This document shows positions 26,745 to 35,707 of a stretch of DNA of 43,949 nt, one piece after another. The first letter of the stretch is position 1; every line of letters starts with the position of its first letter. The position numbers and the translations under genes were made by a program. The notes under the pieces are model-generated. The model saw nothing but the letters and a program-made list of their open reading frames with translations, was not told where the DNA came from and made no database searches. This stretch comes from an uncultured Clostridia bacterium. GTDB taxonomy: Bacteria; Bacillota; Clostridia; TANB77; CAG-508. Location: NCBI GenBank assembly GCA_947628415.1, contig CANQZU010000003.1, positions 1 to 43,949 on the forward strand. The letters are read 5' to 3'.

Positions 26745-27914
26745 TTACTCACCTCCTAACATTTTATTAGCTAATTCTTTCATTTGATCAATAGTTTCTT
26801 GTTTCATTGTTGAACGAATAGTAACACAAGGCTCTACTAGCGTAATATCTTTCATTTCCTTTATAATACTTTTCATTGTTTTAGCTGCTGATGGAGCCCA
26901 AGAACCATTCTCTAGAATTCCTATTTTTCGATTTTGATAATTTCTTTCTTTTAGATGATTTAAAAATTGTTCCATTGATACAAATACACCTGCATTATAG
27001 CTAGAAGCCGCTAAAATAATTTTATCATATCTAAAGGCATCTTCTACTGCTTCCGCCATATCTTCTCTTGTTAAGTCTGTTAATACTACTTTTTTAGCTC
27101 CATTTTCTTCTAATATTTCTTTTAATTTTTTTGCAGCCTCTAAAGTATTACCATAAATAGAAGCACAAGCAATAAAAACACCATCATCTTCTGGTTTATA
27201 ACTACTCCATATATTATATTTTTCAATATAATGTGCTAAATTTTCTTTTAAAATAGGGCCATGTAAAGGGCAAATAATCTTAATATCTAATGTTTCTGCT
27301 TTTTTTAATAACGCTTGAACTTGTGTCCCATATTTTCCAACAATTCCAAAATAGTATCTACGAGCTTCGCAATCCCACTCTTCTTGTGTGTCTAATGTTC
27401 CAAATTTTCCAAATCCATCTGCAGAAAATAAGATTTTATCTAATTGGTCATATGTTACCATGACTTCTGGCCAATGTACCATAGGAGCCATAAAAAACTG
27501 CAATGTATGTTGTCCAAAACTTAAAGTTTCTCCTTCTTTAACTAATATTTTTCGATCAGTTAAATCAATATCAAAAAAGTTAGGTAACATGGTAAATGTC
27601 ATGGCATTTCCAATAATCTTCATTTTAGGATATTTTTGGGCTAATAGTCCAATATTATAGGCATGATCTGGTTCTAAATGAGAAACAACTAAATAGTCTA
27701 CTGCTTCTCCATCTAATTCTCTTTCTAAATTTTCTAACCAATTATTAGTAACTTTTCTATCTATTGTATCTAACACAACATTTTTTTCATCTTTTATTAA
27801 ATAAGAATTATAAGACATTCCATTTGGTACTTCATATTGTCCTTCAAATAGTCTAATATCTTTATCATCAGCTCCAATATAAAAAATAGAGTCTGTTATT
27901 TTAGTATCCTTCAT
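26745..27914 (-). CDS. A-type flavodiiron protein (FprA-like)
   Basis: 389 residues. An N-terminal metallo-beta-lactamase-like diiron domain has the ligand pattern HLEPDHAYN, MVHWPEVMV, SADGFGKFG and CPLHGPIL, and a C-terminal flavodoxin domain binds FMN (ACASIYGNTLEAAKKLKE, SSYNAGVF, LENGSWAPSA). The enzyme reduces O2 to water or NO to N2O, protecting an anaerobe. It forms an operon with rubredoxin, its partner. It is divergent from the oxidoreductase operon on the other side. The ATG has a good SD (AGGAGGAAAAG). Confidence 0.93.
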   Translation of the reverse strand: MKDTKITDSIFYIGADDKDIRLFEGQYEVPNGMSYNSYLIKDEKNVVLDTIDRKVTNNWLENLERELDGEAVDYLVVSHLEPDHAYNIGLLAQKYPKMKIIGNAMTFTMLPNFFDIDLTDRKILVKEGETLSFGQHTLQFFMAPMVHWPEVMVTYDQLDKILFSADGFGKFGTLDTQEEWDCEARRYYFGIVGKYGTQVQALLKKAETLDIKIICPLHGPILKENLAHYIEKYNIWSSYKPEDDGVFIACASIYGNTLEAAKKLKEILEENGAKKVVLTDLTREDMAEAVEDAFRYDKIILAASSYNAGVFVSMEQFLNHLKERNYQNRKIGILENGSWAPSAAKTMKSIIKEMKDITLVEPCVTIRSTMKQETIDQMKELANKMLGGE

Positions 27915-28008
27915 TTTTCTTTTCCTCCTCTTACTTTTTCTATTATATCAAAAAAATCAAAATTGTAAAGTCCTCTCGTCTTCCTTGTTTATTTCCTTTT
28001 CTTTTCTC

Positions 28009-28037
28009 TTGACATCAACTTCATTTAGGCATATACT
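28009..28037 (+). promoter_or_regulatory. SigA promoter of the porGDAB operon
   Basis: TTGACA (28009-28014), 17-nt spacer, TATACT (28032-28037), the strongest promoter in the window; the SD AAGGAGGAG follows about 25 nt later. Confidence 0.85.
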
Positions 28038-28075
28038 AAAACCATAAAATAAATATAAAAAGGAGGAGAGCATAC

Positions 28076-28654
28076 ATGGATGACTTAATTGAAATTAGAT
28101 GGCATGGTAGAGGCGGTCAAGGTGCTAAAACAGCGTCATTATTATTAGCTGATGCTGCTTTTAATACTGGCAAATATATTCAAGGTTTTCCTGAATATGG
28201 ACCAGAAAGAATGGGTGCACCAATTACTGCTTATAATCGTATTAGTAGCACACCTATTACCATTCACAGTAATATCTACGAACCAGATTATGTAGTAGTT
28301 GTTGATGATACTCTTTTAGAAACCGTTGATGTCACATCAGGTTTAAAAGAAACTGGAGCCATTGTTATTAATACAACAAAATCTGCTGATTACTTAAAAA
28401 GCGTATTAAAAGGATACAAAGGAAATATCTATACAATAGATGCTAGAAAAATATCAGAAGAAGCTTTGGGTAAATATTTTCCTAATACACCAATGCTTGC
28501 AGCTATTGTTAAAGTAAGTGGTATCATGACAGATGAAGCTTTATTAGAAGATATGAAGGGCTCTTTTAAACATAAATTTGCTAAAAAGCCAGAAGTTATT
28601 GATGGTAATATGAGGGCTTTAGAATTAGCATTAAAGGAGGTTAAAAAAGTATGA
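28076..28654 (+). CDS. porG: 2-oxoacid:ferredoxin oxidoreductase, gamma subunit
   Basis: 192 residues of the POR gamma fold: IRWHGRGGQGAKTASLLLADAA at the N-terminus, GFPEYGPERMGAPITAYNRIS, VVDDTLLETV. First gene of a four-subunit gamma-delta-alpha-beta set like archaeal and Thermotoga pyruvate:ferredoxin oxidoreductases. The last codons overlap the delta start by 4 nt (ATGA), so translation is coupled. The reaction oxidises pyruvate plus CoA to acetyl-CoA, CO2 and reduced ferredoxin. A branched-chain oxoacid (VOR) substrate is not excluded by sequence. Confidence 0.88.
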   Translation: MDDLIEIRWHGRGGQGAKTASLLLADAAFNTGKYIQGFPEYGPERMGAPITAYNRISSTPITIHSNIYEPDYVVVVDDTLLETVDVTSGLKETGAIVINTTKSADYLKSVLKGYKGNIYTIDARKISEEALGKYFPNTPMLAAIVKVSGIMTDEALLEDMKGSFKHKFAKKPEVIDGNMRALELALKEVKKV

Positions 28655-28944
28655 CAAAAATCAACAATCAAACACCTATGGAGAAACTAACTCCTGGTGG
28701 TAATATTTATACTTCTGGAAACGCTAAAGAATTTAAAACAGGAGATTGGAGAAGCGTACGACCTGTTTTCCTATCGGAAAATTGCAAACAATGTGGTTTG
28801 TGTTTTCCTGTTTGTCCAGAAGATGCAATTCCAGTAAATTCTGAATTAAAAAGAGAAGATTTTAATTTTGATTATTGCAAAGGATGCGGTGTATGTGCAA
28901 AAGTATGTCCATTTGGTGCAATTTCTATGAAGGAGGAGGGATAA
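28651..28944 (+). CDS. porD: 2-oxoacid:ferredoxin oxidoreductase, delta subunit (2[4Fe-4S])
   Basis: 97 residues carrying two ferredoxin-type cluster motifs: CKQCGLCFPVCPEDAIP and CKGCGVCAKVCPFGAI. The N-terminal part (KTGDWRSVRPVF) is typical of the subunit. It hands electrons from the catalytic subunits to ferredoxin. The ATG overlaps the gamma stop; AAAGGAGG lies just upstream inside the gamma gene. Confidence 0.93.
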   Translation: MTKINNQTPMEKLTPGGNIYTSGNAKEFKTGDWRSVRPVFLSENCKQCGLCFPVCPEDAIPVNSELKREDFNFDYCKGCGVCAKVCPFGAISMKEEG

Positions 28945-28947
28945 TTT

Positions 28948-30141
28948 ATGAGTATAAGAGAAAGATTAAGTGGTAATGAAGCATCAGCAACTGCTATGAG
29001 ACAAATTAATCCAGATGTAGTAGCAGCTTTTCCTATCACACCTTCTACAGAAATTCCTCAATATTTTTCAACATTTGTTGCCAATGGTACTGTTGATACA
29101 GAATTTGTAGCCGTAGAAAGTGAACATAGCGCTATGTCTGCTTGTATTGGAGCAGAAGCTGCTGGTTCTAGAGCTATGACAGCCACTTCTGCAAATGGGT
29201 TGTCTTTAATGTGGGAAATGATTTATATTGCTTCTAGTTTAAGACTACCTATAGTTCTATCATTAGTCAATCGTGCGGTATCTGGTCCTTTAAATATTCA
29301 TTGTGATCACTCTGATGCGATGGGGGTACGTGATAGTGGTTGGATTATGCTATTTTCTGAAACAAATCAAGAAGCCTATGATAATACTTTAATGGCACAT
29401 AGAATTGCTGAACATAAAGATGTTCGCTTACCACTAATGGTTTGTCAAGATGGATTTATCACATCCCATGCCATTGAAAATATTGAATTAGTAGAAGATG
29501 AAAAAGTAAAAGAATTTGTTGGAAAATATAAGCCAGACCATTACTTATTGAATGAAAAAGAACCAATTGCCGTTGGTCCATTAGATTTACAAGCTTATTT
29601 ATTTGAACATAAAGCTCAACAAGCAATTGCTATGAAAAATGCAAAACAAGTTATTTTAGAAGTATCAAAAGATTTTGAGAAAATGACAGGAAGAAGTTAT
29701 GGATTTTTTGAAGAATATCAATTAGAAGATGCTGAAGTAGCAATCGTTTGTATGAATTCAACTGCTGGAACAACTAAATTTGTAGTAGATAATTTAAGAA
29801 CAAAAGGAATTAAAGCAGGACTTTTAAAAATTCGTGTATTCAGACCTTTTCCTGCAGAAGAAATTGCAAAAGCACTTTCTCATTTAAAAGCCATTGCAAT
29901 TTTAGATCGTGCTGATTCTTTAAATGCTGCTGGTGGTGCTCTATTTGAAGATGTTACTTCTAGTATGTATGTAAATCAAGTTCACGTACCAGCTGTTAAC
30001 TACATTTATGGTATTGGTGGTAGAGATACCAAAGCAGAAGATATTGAATCTGTTTATACTGATTTATTGAAAATTATGGAAACAAAACAAATTGATAATC
30101 CTTATCGTTATTTAGGATTAAGAAAGGAGGAGAACAAATAA
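28948..30141 (+). CDS. porA: 2-oxoacid:ferredoxin oxidoreductase, alpha subunit
   Basis: 397 residues with the pyrimidine-binding and transketolase-like domains: NPDVVAAFPITPSTEIPQ, ESEHSAMSACIGAEAAG, TATSANGLSLMWEM, and a C-terminal domain (LLKIRVFRPFPAEEI). The start has GGAGGAGGG. Its stop shares one base with the beta start. It pairs with the beta subunit to build the thiamine-diphosphate active site. Length fits the pyruvate type. Confidence 0.92.
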   Translation: MSIRERLSGNEASATAMRQINPDVVAAFPITPSTEIPQYFSTFVANGTVDTEFVAVESEHSAMSACIGAEAAGSRAMTATSANGLSLMWEMIYIASSLRLPIVLSLVNRAVSGPLNIHCDHSDAMGVRDSGWIMLFSETNQEAYDNTLMAHRIAEHKDVRLPLMVCQDGFITSHAIENIELVEDEKVKEFVGKYKPDHYLLNEKEPIAVGPLDLQAYLFEHKAQQAIAMKNAKQVILEVSKDFEKMTGRSYGFFEEYQLEDAEVAIVCMNSTAGTTKFVVDNLRTKGIKAGLLKIRVFRPFPAEEIAKALSHLKAIAILDRADSLNAAGGALFEDVTSSMYVNQVHVPAVNYIYGIGGRDTKAEDIESVYTDLLKIMETKQIDNPYRYLGLRKEENK

Positions 30142-31094
30142 TGGCTTATAATGTAAAAGAAGTAGTGGCTAATAAGCCTTCCCGTTTTACTCCTGGTCAT
30201 AGAATGTGTGCTGGATGTGGTGCACCACCAATTGCAAGACACATTATGAGAGCTTTAAAGCCAGAAGATCATGCTGTTGTTTGCGGAGCCACTGGATGTA
30301 TGGAAGTTTCAACCTTTATTTATCCTTATACTGCTTGGACCGATTCCTTTATCCATACAGCTTTTGAATGTGCAGGAGCTACATTATCTGGTGTTGAAGC
30401 AGCTTATGTTTCTTTGAAAAAACAAGGAAAACTTTCACAAGAAGGAGAAACAAAATTTATCGCTTTTGGTGGAGATGGTGGAACTTATGACATTGGACTA
30501 CAAAGTCTATCTGGTGCAATGGAACGTGGCCATGATATGGTTTATGTATGTTATGATAACGGTGCGTATATGAATACTGGTATACAACGTTCATCTGCTA
30601 CACCAAAATTTGCGGATACTACAACTTCTCCTGCTGGCAAAGTAATTCCTGGTAAAATGCAATCTAGAAAAGATTTAGCCAAAATTATGGCAGGACATCA
30701 TATTCCTTATGTAGCACAAACACTTGGCTATATGAATTTTAAAGATTTATATGAAAAAGCAGAAAAAGCAATCTATACCAAGGGACCTGCATTTTTAAAT
30801 GTAATGGCACCATGTCCTAGAGGATGGGGATATCCAACAGATCAATTGATGCAAATTAATAAACTTGCTGTTGAAACTTGCTACTGGCCTTTATATGAGG
30901 TAACAAATGGTGTTTATAAAATTAATTATAAACCTGCTAAAAAATTGCCAATTGAGGAATTCTTAAAACCACAAAAAAGATTTAAACATCTATTTAAACC
31001 TGGCAATGAATGGATGATTGAAGAATTTCAAAAAGAAGTAGATGCTCGTTGGCAAGAATTATTAGATTTAGAAGAAATTACAAATAAAGAATAA
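30141..31094 (+). CDS. porB: 2-oxoacid:ferredoxin oxidoreductase, beta subunit (TPP-binding)
   Basis: 317 residues. Cluster-ligand cysteines lie in RMCAGCGAPP and TGCMEV, the TPP/Mg2+ motif is GDGGTYDIGLQSLSGAMERG with DNGAYMNTG, and a later Cys lies in APCPRGWGYP. The SD (AAAGGAGGAG) lies in the end of the alpha gene. A bidirectional terminator follows. With porG, porD and porA it completes the enzyme that feeds ferredoxin, which the ferredoxin gene at 33.0 kb could supply. Confidence 0.93.
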   Translation: MAYNVKEVVANKPSRFTPGHRMCAGCGAPPIARHIMRALKPEDHAVVCGATGCMEVSTFIYPYTAWTDSFIHTAFECAGATLSGVEAAYVSLKKQGKLSQEGETKFIAFGGDGGTYDIGLQSLSGAMERGHDMVYVCYDNGAYMNTGIQRSSATPKFADTTTSPAGKVIPGKMQSRKDLAKIMAGHHIPYVAQTLGYMNFKDLYEKAEKAIYTKGPAFLNVMAPCPRGWGYPTDQLMQINKLAVETCYWPLYEVTNGVYKINYKPAKKLPIEEFLKPQKRFKHLFKPGNEWMIEEFQKEVDARWQELLDLEEITNKE

Positions 31095-31102
31095 CCAAAA
31101 AT

Positions 31103-31138
31103 AAAAAGTTGCATTTATTCCATTATTTGCAACTTTTT
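31103..31138. terminator. Bidirectional terminator between porB and thiN
   Basis: An 11-bp perfect stem (31103-31113 with 31128-31138) with T-runs on both strands serves the convergent por and thiN units. Confidence 0.85.
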
Positions 31139-31143
31139 ATTTT

Positions 31144-31794
31144 TTAATCTTTACTTTCTATTACAATTAAAATTCCTTTTTTTAATTGAATTCTAGCTGT
31201 TTTTTCTATCATTTCATTACTAATTCCCAAACTAATTCCAATTGGTAAAGTATAATTGGTTAATGGATATTGAAATCCTGTTAAAGTTAATCCTTCTACA
31301 GTACTAGTTAGAGGAATCAATGAAATATATTTTCCAAAAGTTTTATTTTGATAAAGAGTTTTTTCTTTTTCAACTAAATAAATTTTATTATAATCATCTA
31401 AAATTTGGCAAGGAATCTTAGCTTCCAAAGCTTCTTTTAAAATATGAATATTAGATAAAGCATGATCCATTCTTTTTCCAAGAGCTCCTAAAATCGTAAT
31501 ACTAGAACTTTTTAAACTAATTGCAAGATGTAAAGCAATATCTGTATCTGTATTATCTTTGTGAGATAAATAAGATTTAAAAATAATTTTTGGTTTCTTT
31601 TGATAAAATTCCAATACTTCTTTAGAAATAGAATCAAAATCTCCTACTACATAATTAGGTATTTTATTTAATTGATACAAAGCTTCTAGTCCTTTATCAA
31701 CAGCAATGATATTTCCTTTAAACCCATCATTCAAAAAATATTCTTTTAAATTTTTTAAATTGATTTCTCCACCTGAAACAATTAAAGTTTCCAT
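31144..31794 (-). CDS. thiN: Thiamine pyrophosphokinase
   Basis: 216 residues with the ThiN motifs: IVSGGEIN at the N-terminus, VGDFDSI, KDNTDTDIALHLA, GALGKRMDHALSNIHIL, LIPLTSTVEGLTLTGFQYPL, and a C-terminal beta domain ending GISNEM. It makes thiamine diphosphate from thiamine and ATP, the cofactor of the adjacent, convergently encoded POR enzyme. It begins 2 nt after the flippase-like gene stop, so the two are probably co-transcribed. Confidence 0.92.
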   Translation of the reverse strand: METLIVSGGEINLKNLKEYFLNDGFKGNIIAVDKGLEALYQLNKIPNYVVGDFDSISKEVLEFYQKKPKIIFKSYLSHKDNTDTDIALHLAISLKSSSITILGALGKRMDHALSNIHILKEALEAKIPCQILDDYNKIYLVEKEKTLYQNKTFGKYISLIPLTSTVEGLTLTGFQYPLTNYTLPIGISLGISNEMIEKTARIQLKKGILIVIESKD

Positions 31795-31796
31795 TT

Positions 31797-32894
31797 TTAT
31801 TCTTCTCCTTGATTTGTATTACAGCTTTTTTTCCCTTTGGTAGGGATTAAAAAGAAAGCACCTACGATGATTGGTAAATAAAATGTATATATTCTCCAAA
31901 ACAAAATAGACATGTTTATTGTTCCATGTTTAAAAATAGAACTAAATAATAGGTAAAATCCTCCTTCTGCTCCAAGTCCTGAACCAGGTGTAGGTATAAA
32001 TGTCATAATTAGTAATAAAAATGCTTGTATAGGTACAATTTGCAAGAATGTAATTCCACTATTTCCAAATGCTTTGTATACCATATAAGTAATAGAATAA
32101 TAGGCAAAACTTTGCACAACTGCTGTTATAAACATTTTGAAAACCATTTCCTTTTCAGATTTCATAAACAAAAATTGTTCTCGAAAATGATCAATACTGT
32201 TGTCTAATTTTTCTATCATTCCTTCTGGATTTTTAAAAAGATGTATTTTTCCCATAAATCGAATTATTGGAGAGGTAAAAAAAGTAATCATTTTTTTCTT
32301 AATTCCTGCTAATATAACTAATATAATTGCCAAAATATTAACACTAAAACCTATAATAACAATCCAAATATATTCTTGCATTAAGTCTACAAAAAACTGA
32401 AATTCAAGTAAAACTACTATTAAAGTACTTACTATTAATGCAGTTTGTGTCGTAATAAATTTTATAGCCATAGCAGATAAAGAATCGCTAACTCTTTTCC
32501 CTGTTTTTGTAAGTTCATATGCTTGCATTGGCTGTCCACCAGAAGAAAATGGAGTAATATTATTAAACAGCTGTCCAATCATAGCTACTTTAAATGAATT
32601 GGAAAAAGACTGATTTAAATACATTTTCTTTAATGGTAAATGTAATGTAACAGCTTCGCAAATCCAATAAATTATAAGGCATAATATTCCTAAAAAAACC
32701 CATCTATAATCCACGTTGTTTAATACTTCTATGATATTATCTATTCCATCTACACTAATCATATAGATGAATAGACCAATAAATATTAATACAATTAAAG
32801 CAAAATTAAATATTGTCATTTTTTTATTAATAGGTTTTTCTTCTTGATTGTTTTCTTCTATTTGAACTTGTTTCTCGTCAAAATTGTCTGGCAT
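31797..32894 (-). CDS. Flippase-like membrane protein (LPG synthase TM / YbhN family)
   Basis: 365 residues with a hydrophilic acidic N-terminus and about eight membrane helices. Signatures of the UPF0104/LPG_synthase_TM family include FSNSFKVAMIGQLFNNITPFSSGGQPMQAYEL and PTPGSGLGAEGGFYLLF. Members move or modify membrane lipids; without the C-terminal synthase domain of MprF the substrate is unclear. I start at the ATG of MPDNFDE since AAAGGAAAG is just upstream; an in-frame GTG six codons earlier has no SD. Confidence 0.85.
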   Translation of the reverse strand: MPDNFDEKQVQIEENNQEEKPINKKMTIFNFALIVLIFIGLFIYMISVDGIDNIIEVLNNVDYRWVFLGILCLIIYWICEAVTLHLPLKKMYLNQSFSNSFKVAMIGQLFNNITPFSSGGQPMQAYELTKTGKRVSDSLSAMAIKFITTQTALIVSTLIVVLLEFQFFVDLMQEYIWIVIIGFSVNILAIILVILAGIKKKMITFFTSPIIRFMGKIHLFKNPEGMIEKLDNSIDHFREQFLFMKSEKEMVFKMFITAVVQSFAYYSITYMVYKAFGNSGITFLQIVPIQAFLLLIMTFIPTPGSGLGAEGGFYLLFSSIFKHGTINMSILFWRIYTFYLPIIVGAFFLIPTKGKKSCNTNQGEE

Positions 32895-32932
32895 ATTTTT
32901 CTTTCCTTTCACAAGCTAAATTATTTTTATAT

Positions 32933-32970
32933 AAAAAAGCACTCTTTGTTCATTTTTAGAGTACTTTTTT
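32933..32970 (-). terminator. Terminator after the ferredoxin gene
   Basis: A 13-bp stem with one mismatch (32933-32945 with 32958-32970), A-run and T-run flanks. Confidence 0.75.
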
Positions 32971-32987
32971 TAGTCTTATATTTCTTT

Positions 32988-33158
32988 TTATTCTTCTTCT
33001 GGTGCCTCAACTGGGCAAACTCCTGCGCAAGTACCACAACTAATGCAAGCTGATTGATCGATTACAAATCTTTCTTCACCTTGTGAAATACATCCAACTG
33101 GACATTCACTTGCACAAGCTCCACAAGAAATACATTTGTCTGTAATTTTATATGCCAT
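32988..33158 (-). CDS. 2[4Fe-4S] ferredoxin
   Basis: 56 residues, the classic clostridial ferredoxin size, with two complete motifs: CISCGACASECPVGC and CISCGTCAGVCPVEA. It should accept electrons from POR and donate to hydrogenase or other partners. The ATG has AGGAGGTG upstream. It is the last gene of the lepB-holB-ricT run, followed by a terminator. Confidence 0.95.
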   Translation of the reverse strand: MAYKITDKCISCGACASECPVGCISQGEERFVIDQSACISCGTCAGVCPVEAPEEE

Positions 33159-33191
33159 CTTTTTCACCTCCTAAATGCTACTTTTTTGCTT

Positions 33192-34106
33192 CTATTTTAT
33201 ATCTGCTCTATCTTGTTTTTCTAATTCTTCTAATTCTTCTAATTCTTTTTTATGTTCTAATTCTTCTTTATCTATTTTTTGTGCTACTGAATCCTTTAAT
33301 ATTTTTACATCTTTTATATCATATTTTTTATAAAAATATCCATCTGCCTCATTGTCTTTTATTTTAACTCGAATTTTTTCTTTTAATGTTTCAATAGAGT
33401 CTACTTCTCCTTCTCCATCTTCTGTCTTTACAATAGCACCAATATGAGGAAGTTTTTTTAATTTTTCTTCATACACATCATTTTCATATTTTAAACAACA
33501 CATTAATCTTCCACAATTTCCTGATATTTTTGATGGATTTAACGACATATTTTGTTCCTTTGCCATCTTAATAGATACACTTTCAAAATCACTTAAGAAT
33601 GTACAACAACAAAGCTCTCTTCCACAAACTCCATTTCCACCAATTCTTTTTACTTCATCTCTTACTCCTATTTGTCTTAATTCTATACGTGTTTTATAAA
33701 TAGCAGCTAAATCTTTTACTAATTCTCTAAAGTCAATCCTACCATCTGCTGTAAAATAAAATAAAATTTTGCTATTATCAAATTTATATTCGACATCTGT
33801 TAAAGTCATGTCTAATTTATGCTCTTTTATTTTTTGCTGACAAATATTAAATGCTTCTTTTTCTTTTTTTCTACATTCTTCAAAATGTTTATGGTCTTTG
33901 TAATTTGCTATTCTAACTACTTTTTTCAAAGGTGATACAATTTTATCATCTTCTACCCAACGGTTTGGAATCATGACTTCTCCATATTCTTCTCCTTGTG
34001 CTGTTTCTACAATTACTTTATCACCTTTTCTTATTTTTAATCCTCTTGGATTAAAAAAATATATTTTTCCTAATTTTTTAAATCTAACTCCTATAATATT
34101 TTTCAA
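33192..34106 (-). CDS. ricT: PSP1-domain protein RicT (YaaT)
   Basis: About 304 residues with the PSP1 core: VIVETAQGEEYGEV, LYFTADGRIDFRELV-like FYFTADGRIDFRELVKDLA, and the cysteine-rich GGNGVCGRELCC and ISGNCGRLMCCLKYE motifs that in B. subtilis help bind Fe-S clusters in the RicAFT complex affecting RNase Y and sporulation. The C-terminal tail is Glu/Lys-rich. Start: TTG at 34106 with GGGAGGAAG spaced 6-7 nt; it overlaps the holB stop, giving coupled translation. An in-frame GTG upstream is less well placed. Confidence 0.9.
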   Translation of the reverse strand: MKNIIGVRFKKLGKIYFFNPRGLKIRKGDKVIVETAQGEEYGEVMIPNRWVEDDKIVSPLKKVVRIANYKDHKHFEECRKKEKEAFNICQQKIKEHKLDMTLTDVEYKFDNSKILFYFTADGRIDFRELVKDLAAIYKTRIELRQIGVRDEVKRIGGNGVCGRELCCCTFLSDFESVSIKMAKEQNMSLNPSKISGNCGRLMCCLKYENDVYEEKLKKLPHIGAIVKTEDGEGEVDSIETLKEKIRVKIKDNEADGYFYKKYDIKDVKILKDSVAQKIDKEELEHKKELEELEELEKQDRADIK

Positions 34107-34966
34107 ACTACTTCCTCCCACATGTTGATAATTAGATTATCTATACACATATCATAATTTACATTTTGTTTCAACATTTTTTTTGTATTTTCCACAATCT
34201 GAATGCAGTTTGTGTATAAATAGTTCTCTTTTGCTCTTTTTAGTAATAATAGATTGATATACTCTAATATTTCAAAAATTTCTTCCTTTGCTTGGTATAA
34301 TGGTTCTGATATCTTTAAAATATCAATTAAATCTTTTTTATTTAAACTATTTACCATATTTTCTAACAATTCATACATCGGTTGTTTATCTTTTAAAGAT
34401 AGTGCTTTACCAATACTTCCTTGAAACATTTCTAATTGATGATTTGTTAGATTTGTTATTCCCTGTTTTTCTAAATATTGCCTCATTTCTTGTTCCTGAA
34501 TTGGTTGGAAATGAAATATCATACATCTAGATTTAATGGTTGGCAAAAAAGCACTTTCTTGACTACCAATTAAAATAATAGTTACAAATTCTGGCGGTTC
34601 TTCAAGTGTTTTTAAAAAACAATTTTGTGCTTCAAAAGTCATAGAATCTGCTTCATTAATCAAATATACTTTTTTAGTCGATTGAATTGGTTTTTCTGGT
34701 ATCTTTTTTTGTAACTCACGAATTTGTTCGATTTTAATACCATTACCATCTGGTTCGATAAATATAAAATCAGGATGGTTAATTTCTTCTATTTGTTTTT
34801 CAATTTGATTAATTCCTAACAATGCTTTTGCAAATTCTACTGCCATTAACTTTTTTCCTATGCCTTGCATTCCAACAAATAAATAACTATGAGATGTTTT
34901 TTTATCTAAAATGGACTTTTCCAATATTTTTTTTATGGAATAATTGCCTACAATAGAATCAAACAT
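34103..34966 (-). CDS. holB: DNA polymerase III delta' subunit
   Basis: 287 residues of the clamp-loader delta' AAA+ type: FDSIVGNYSIKKIL, a degenerate P-loop GMQGIGKKLMA, HPDFIFIEPDGNGIKIEQIREL, KVYLINEADSMTFEAQNCFLKTLEEPP, and the SRC motif (KSRCMIFHF). It helps load the sliding clamp. Its ATG overlaps the lepB stop by 1 nt, and its stop overlaps the ricT start. This holB-ricT order is also found in B. subtilis. Confidence 0.93.
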   Translation of the reverse strand: MFDSIVGNYSIKKILEKSILDKKTSHSYLFVGMQGIGKKLMAVEFAKALLGINQIEKQIEEINHPDFIFIEPDGNGIKIEQIRELQKKIPEKPIQSTKKVYLINEADSMTFEAQNCFLKTLEEPPEFVTIILIGSQESAFLPTIKSRCMIFHFQPIQEQEMRQYLEKQGITNLTNHQLEMFQGSIGKALSLKDKQPMYELLENMVNSLNKKDLIDILKISEPLYQAKEEIFEILEYINLLLLKRAKENYLYTNCIQIVENTKKMLKQNVNYDMCIDNLIINMWEEVV

Positions 34967-35598
34967 TATTTAACTTCTCCCCATTTATTTAATGGCCAAA
35001 TACGAATGGCTACTGTACTTTCAATTTTTTCTAATGGAATACATCCAAAAGCTCGGCAATCTGTACTATGATTTCGATTATCCCCCATTGCAAAAACGCA
35101 ATTATCTGGTACAACAAAATCATCAAATCCTGCTTCATTTACATCTGTAACAATTCCAGATTGTAAGTAAGGTTCTTCTAAAACATTGTCATCAATATAA
35201 ACTTTTCCATCTTTAATTTCTACATGTTCTCCTGGCAAAGCAATTACTCTTTTAATGTAGCTTCTTTTTCCAATCTCTAAAAAGTTATTAATAAACCATT
35301 GAAAAGCATTCTTTTGATTATATTTAGCCACTGGATTATTTAAATCTATTTCTGAAACAGAATAATTAATTTTAGATGGTTCCTCAAAAGTTATAATTTC
35401 TCCTCTTTGTGGTAATTTTTTAGTTGTTCTTCCCCATCGATTTAACCATAGTCTCTCGTCTTGTATTAAAGTAGGATTCATAGATACTTGTTTTACAATC
35501 GTTGGTGTTCCTATGAAATAACGAAATAACATAGCAAGTACCAAAGCAATTACAATACAATAAATCCACTCTAATATTTCTTTTGTCTTTTCACTCAA
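34966..35598 (-). CDS. lepB: Signal peptidase I
   Basis: 210 residues with one N-terminal membrane helix (about 10-30) and the Ser/Lys catalytic dyad: Ser in VSMNPTL (box B) and Lys in YIKRVIALPGE (box D), plus MGDNRNHSTDCRAFGCIP (box E). It cleaves secretory signal peptides outside the membrane, for example that of the adhesin at 14.9 kb. First gene of the lepB-holB-ricT-ferredoxin run; the ATG has AGGAGAG upstream. Confidence 0.94.
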   Translation of the reverse strand: MSEKTKEILEWIYCIVIALVLAMLFRYFIGTPTIVKQVSMNPTLIQDERLWLNRWGRTTKKLPQRGEIITFEEPSKINYSVSEIDLNNPVAKYNQKNAFQWFINNFLEIGKRSYIKRVIALPGEHVEIKDGKVYIDDNVLEEPYLQSGIVTDVNEAGFDDFVVPDNCVFAMGDNRNHSTDCRAFGCIPLEKIESTVAIRIWPLNKWGEVK

Positions 35599-35707
35599 AA
35601 TTTCATCTCTCCTCTATCATTATGTATTAGTTACTTTTTATTTTTTACTTTACTATTATACATTAATTTTTCCAACTTATCAATGAAATCATTGATATAT
35701 TTTTTAT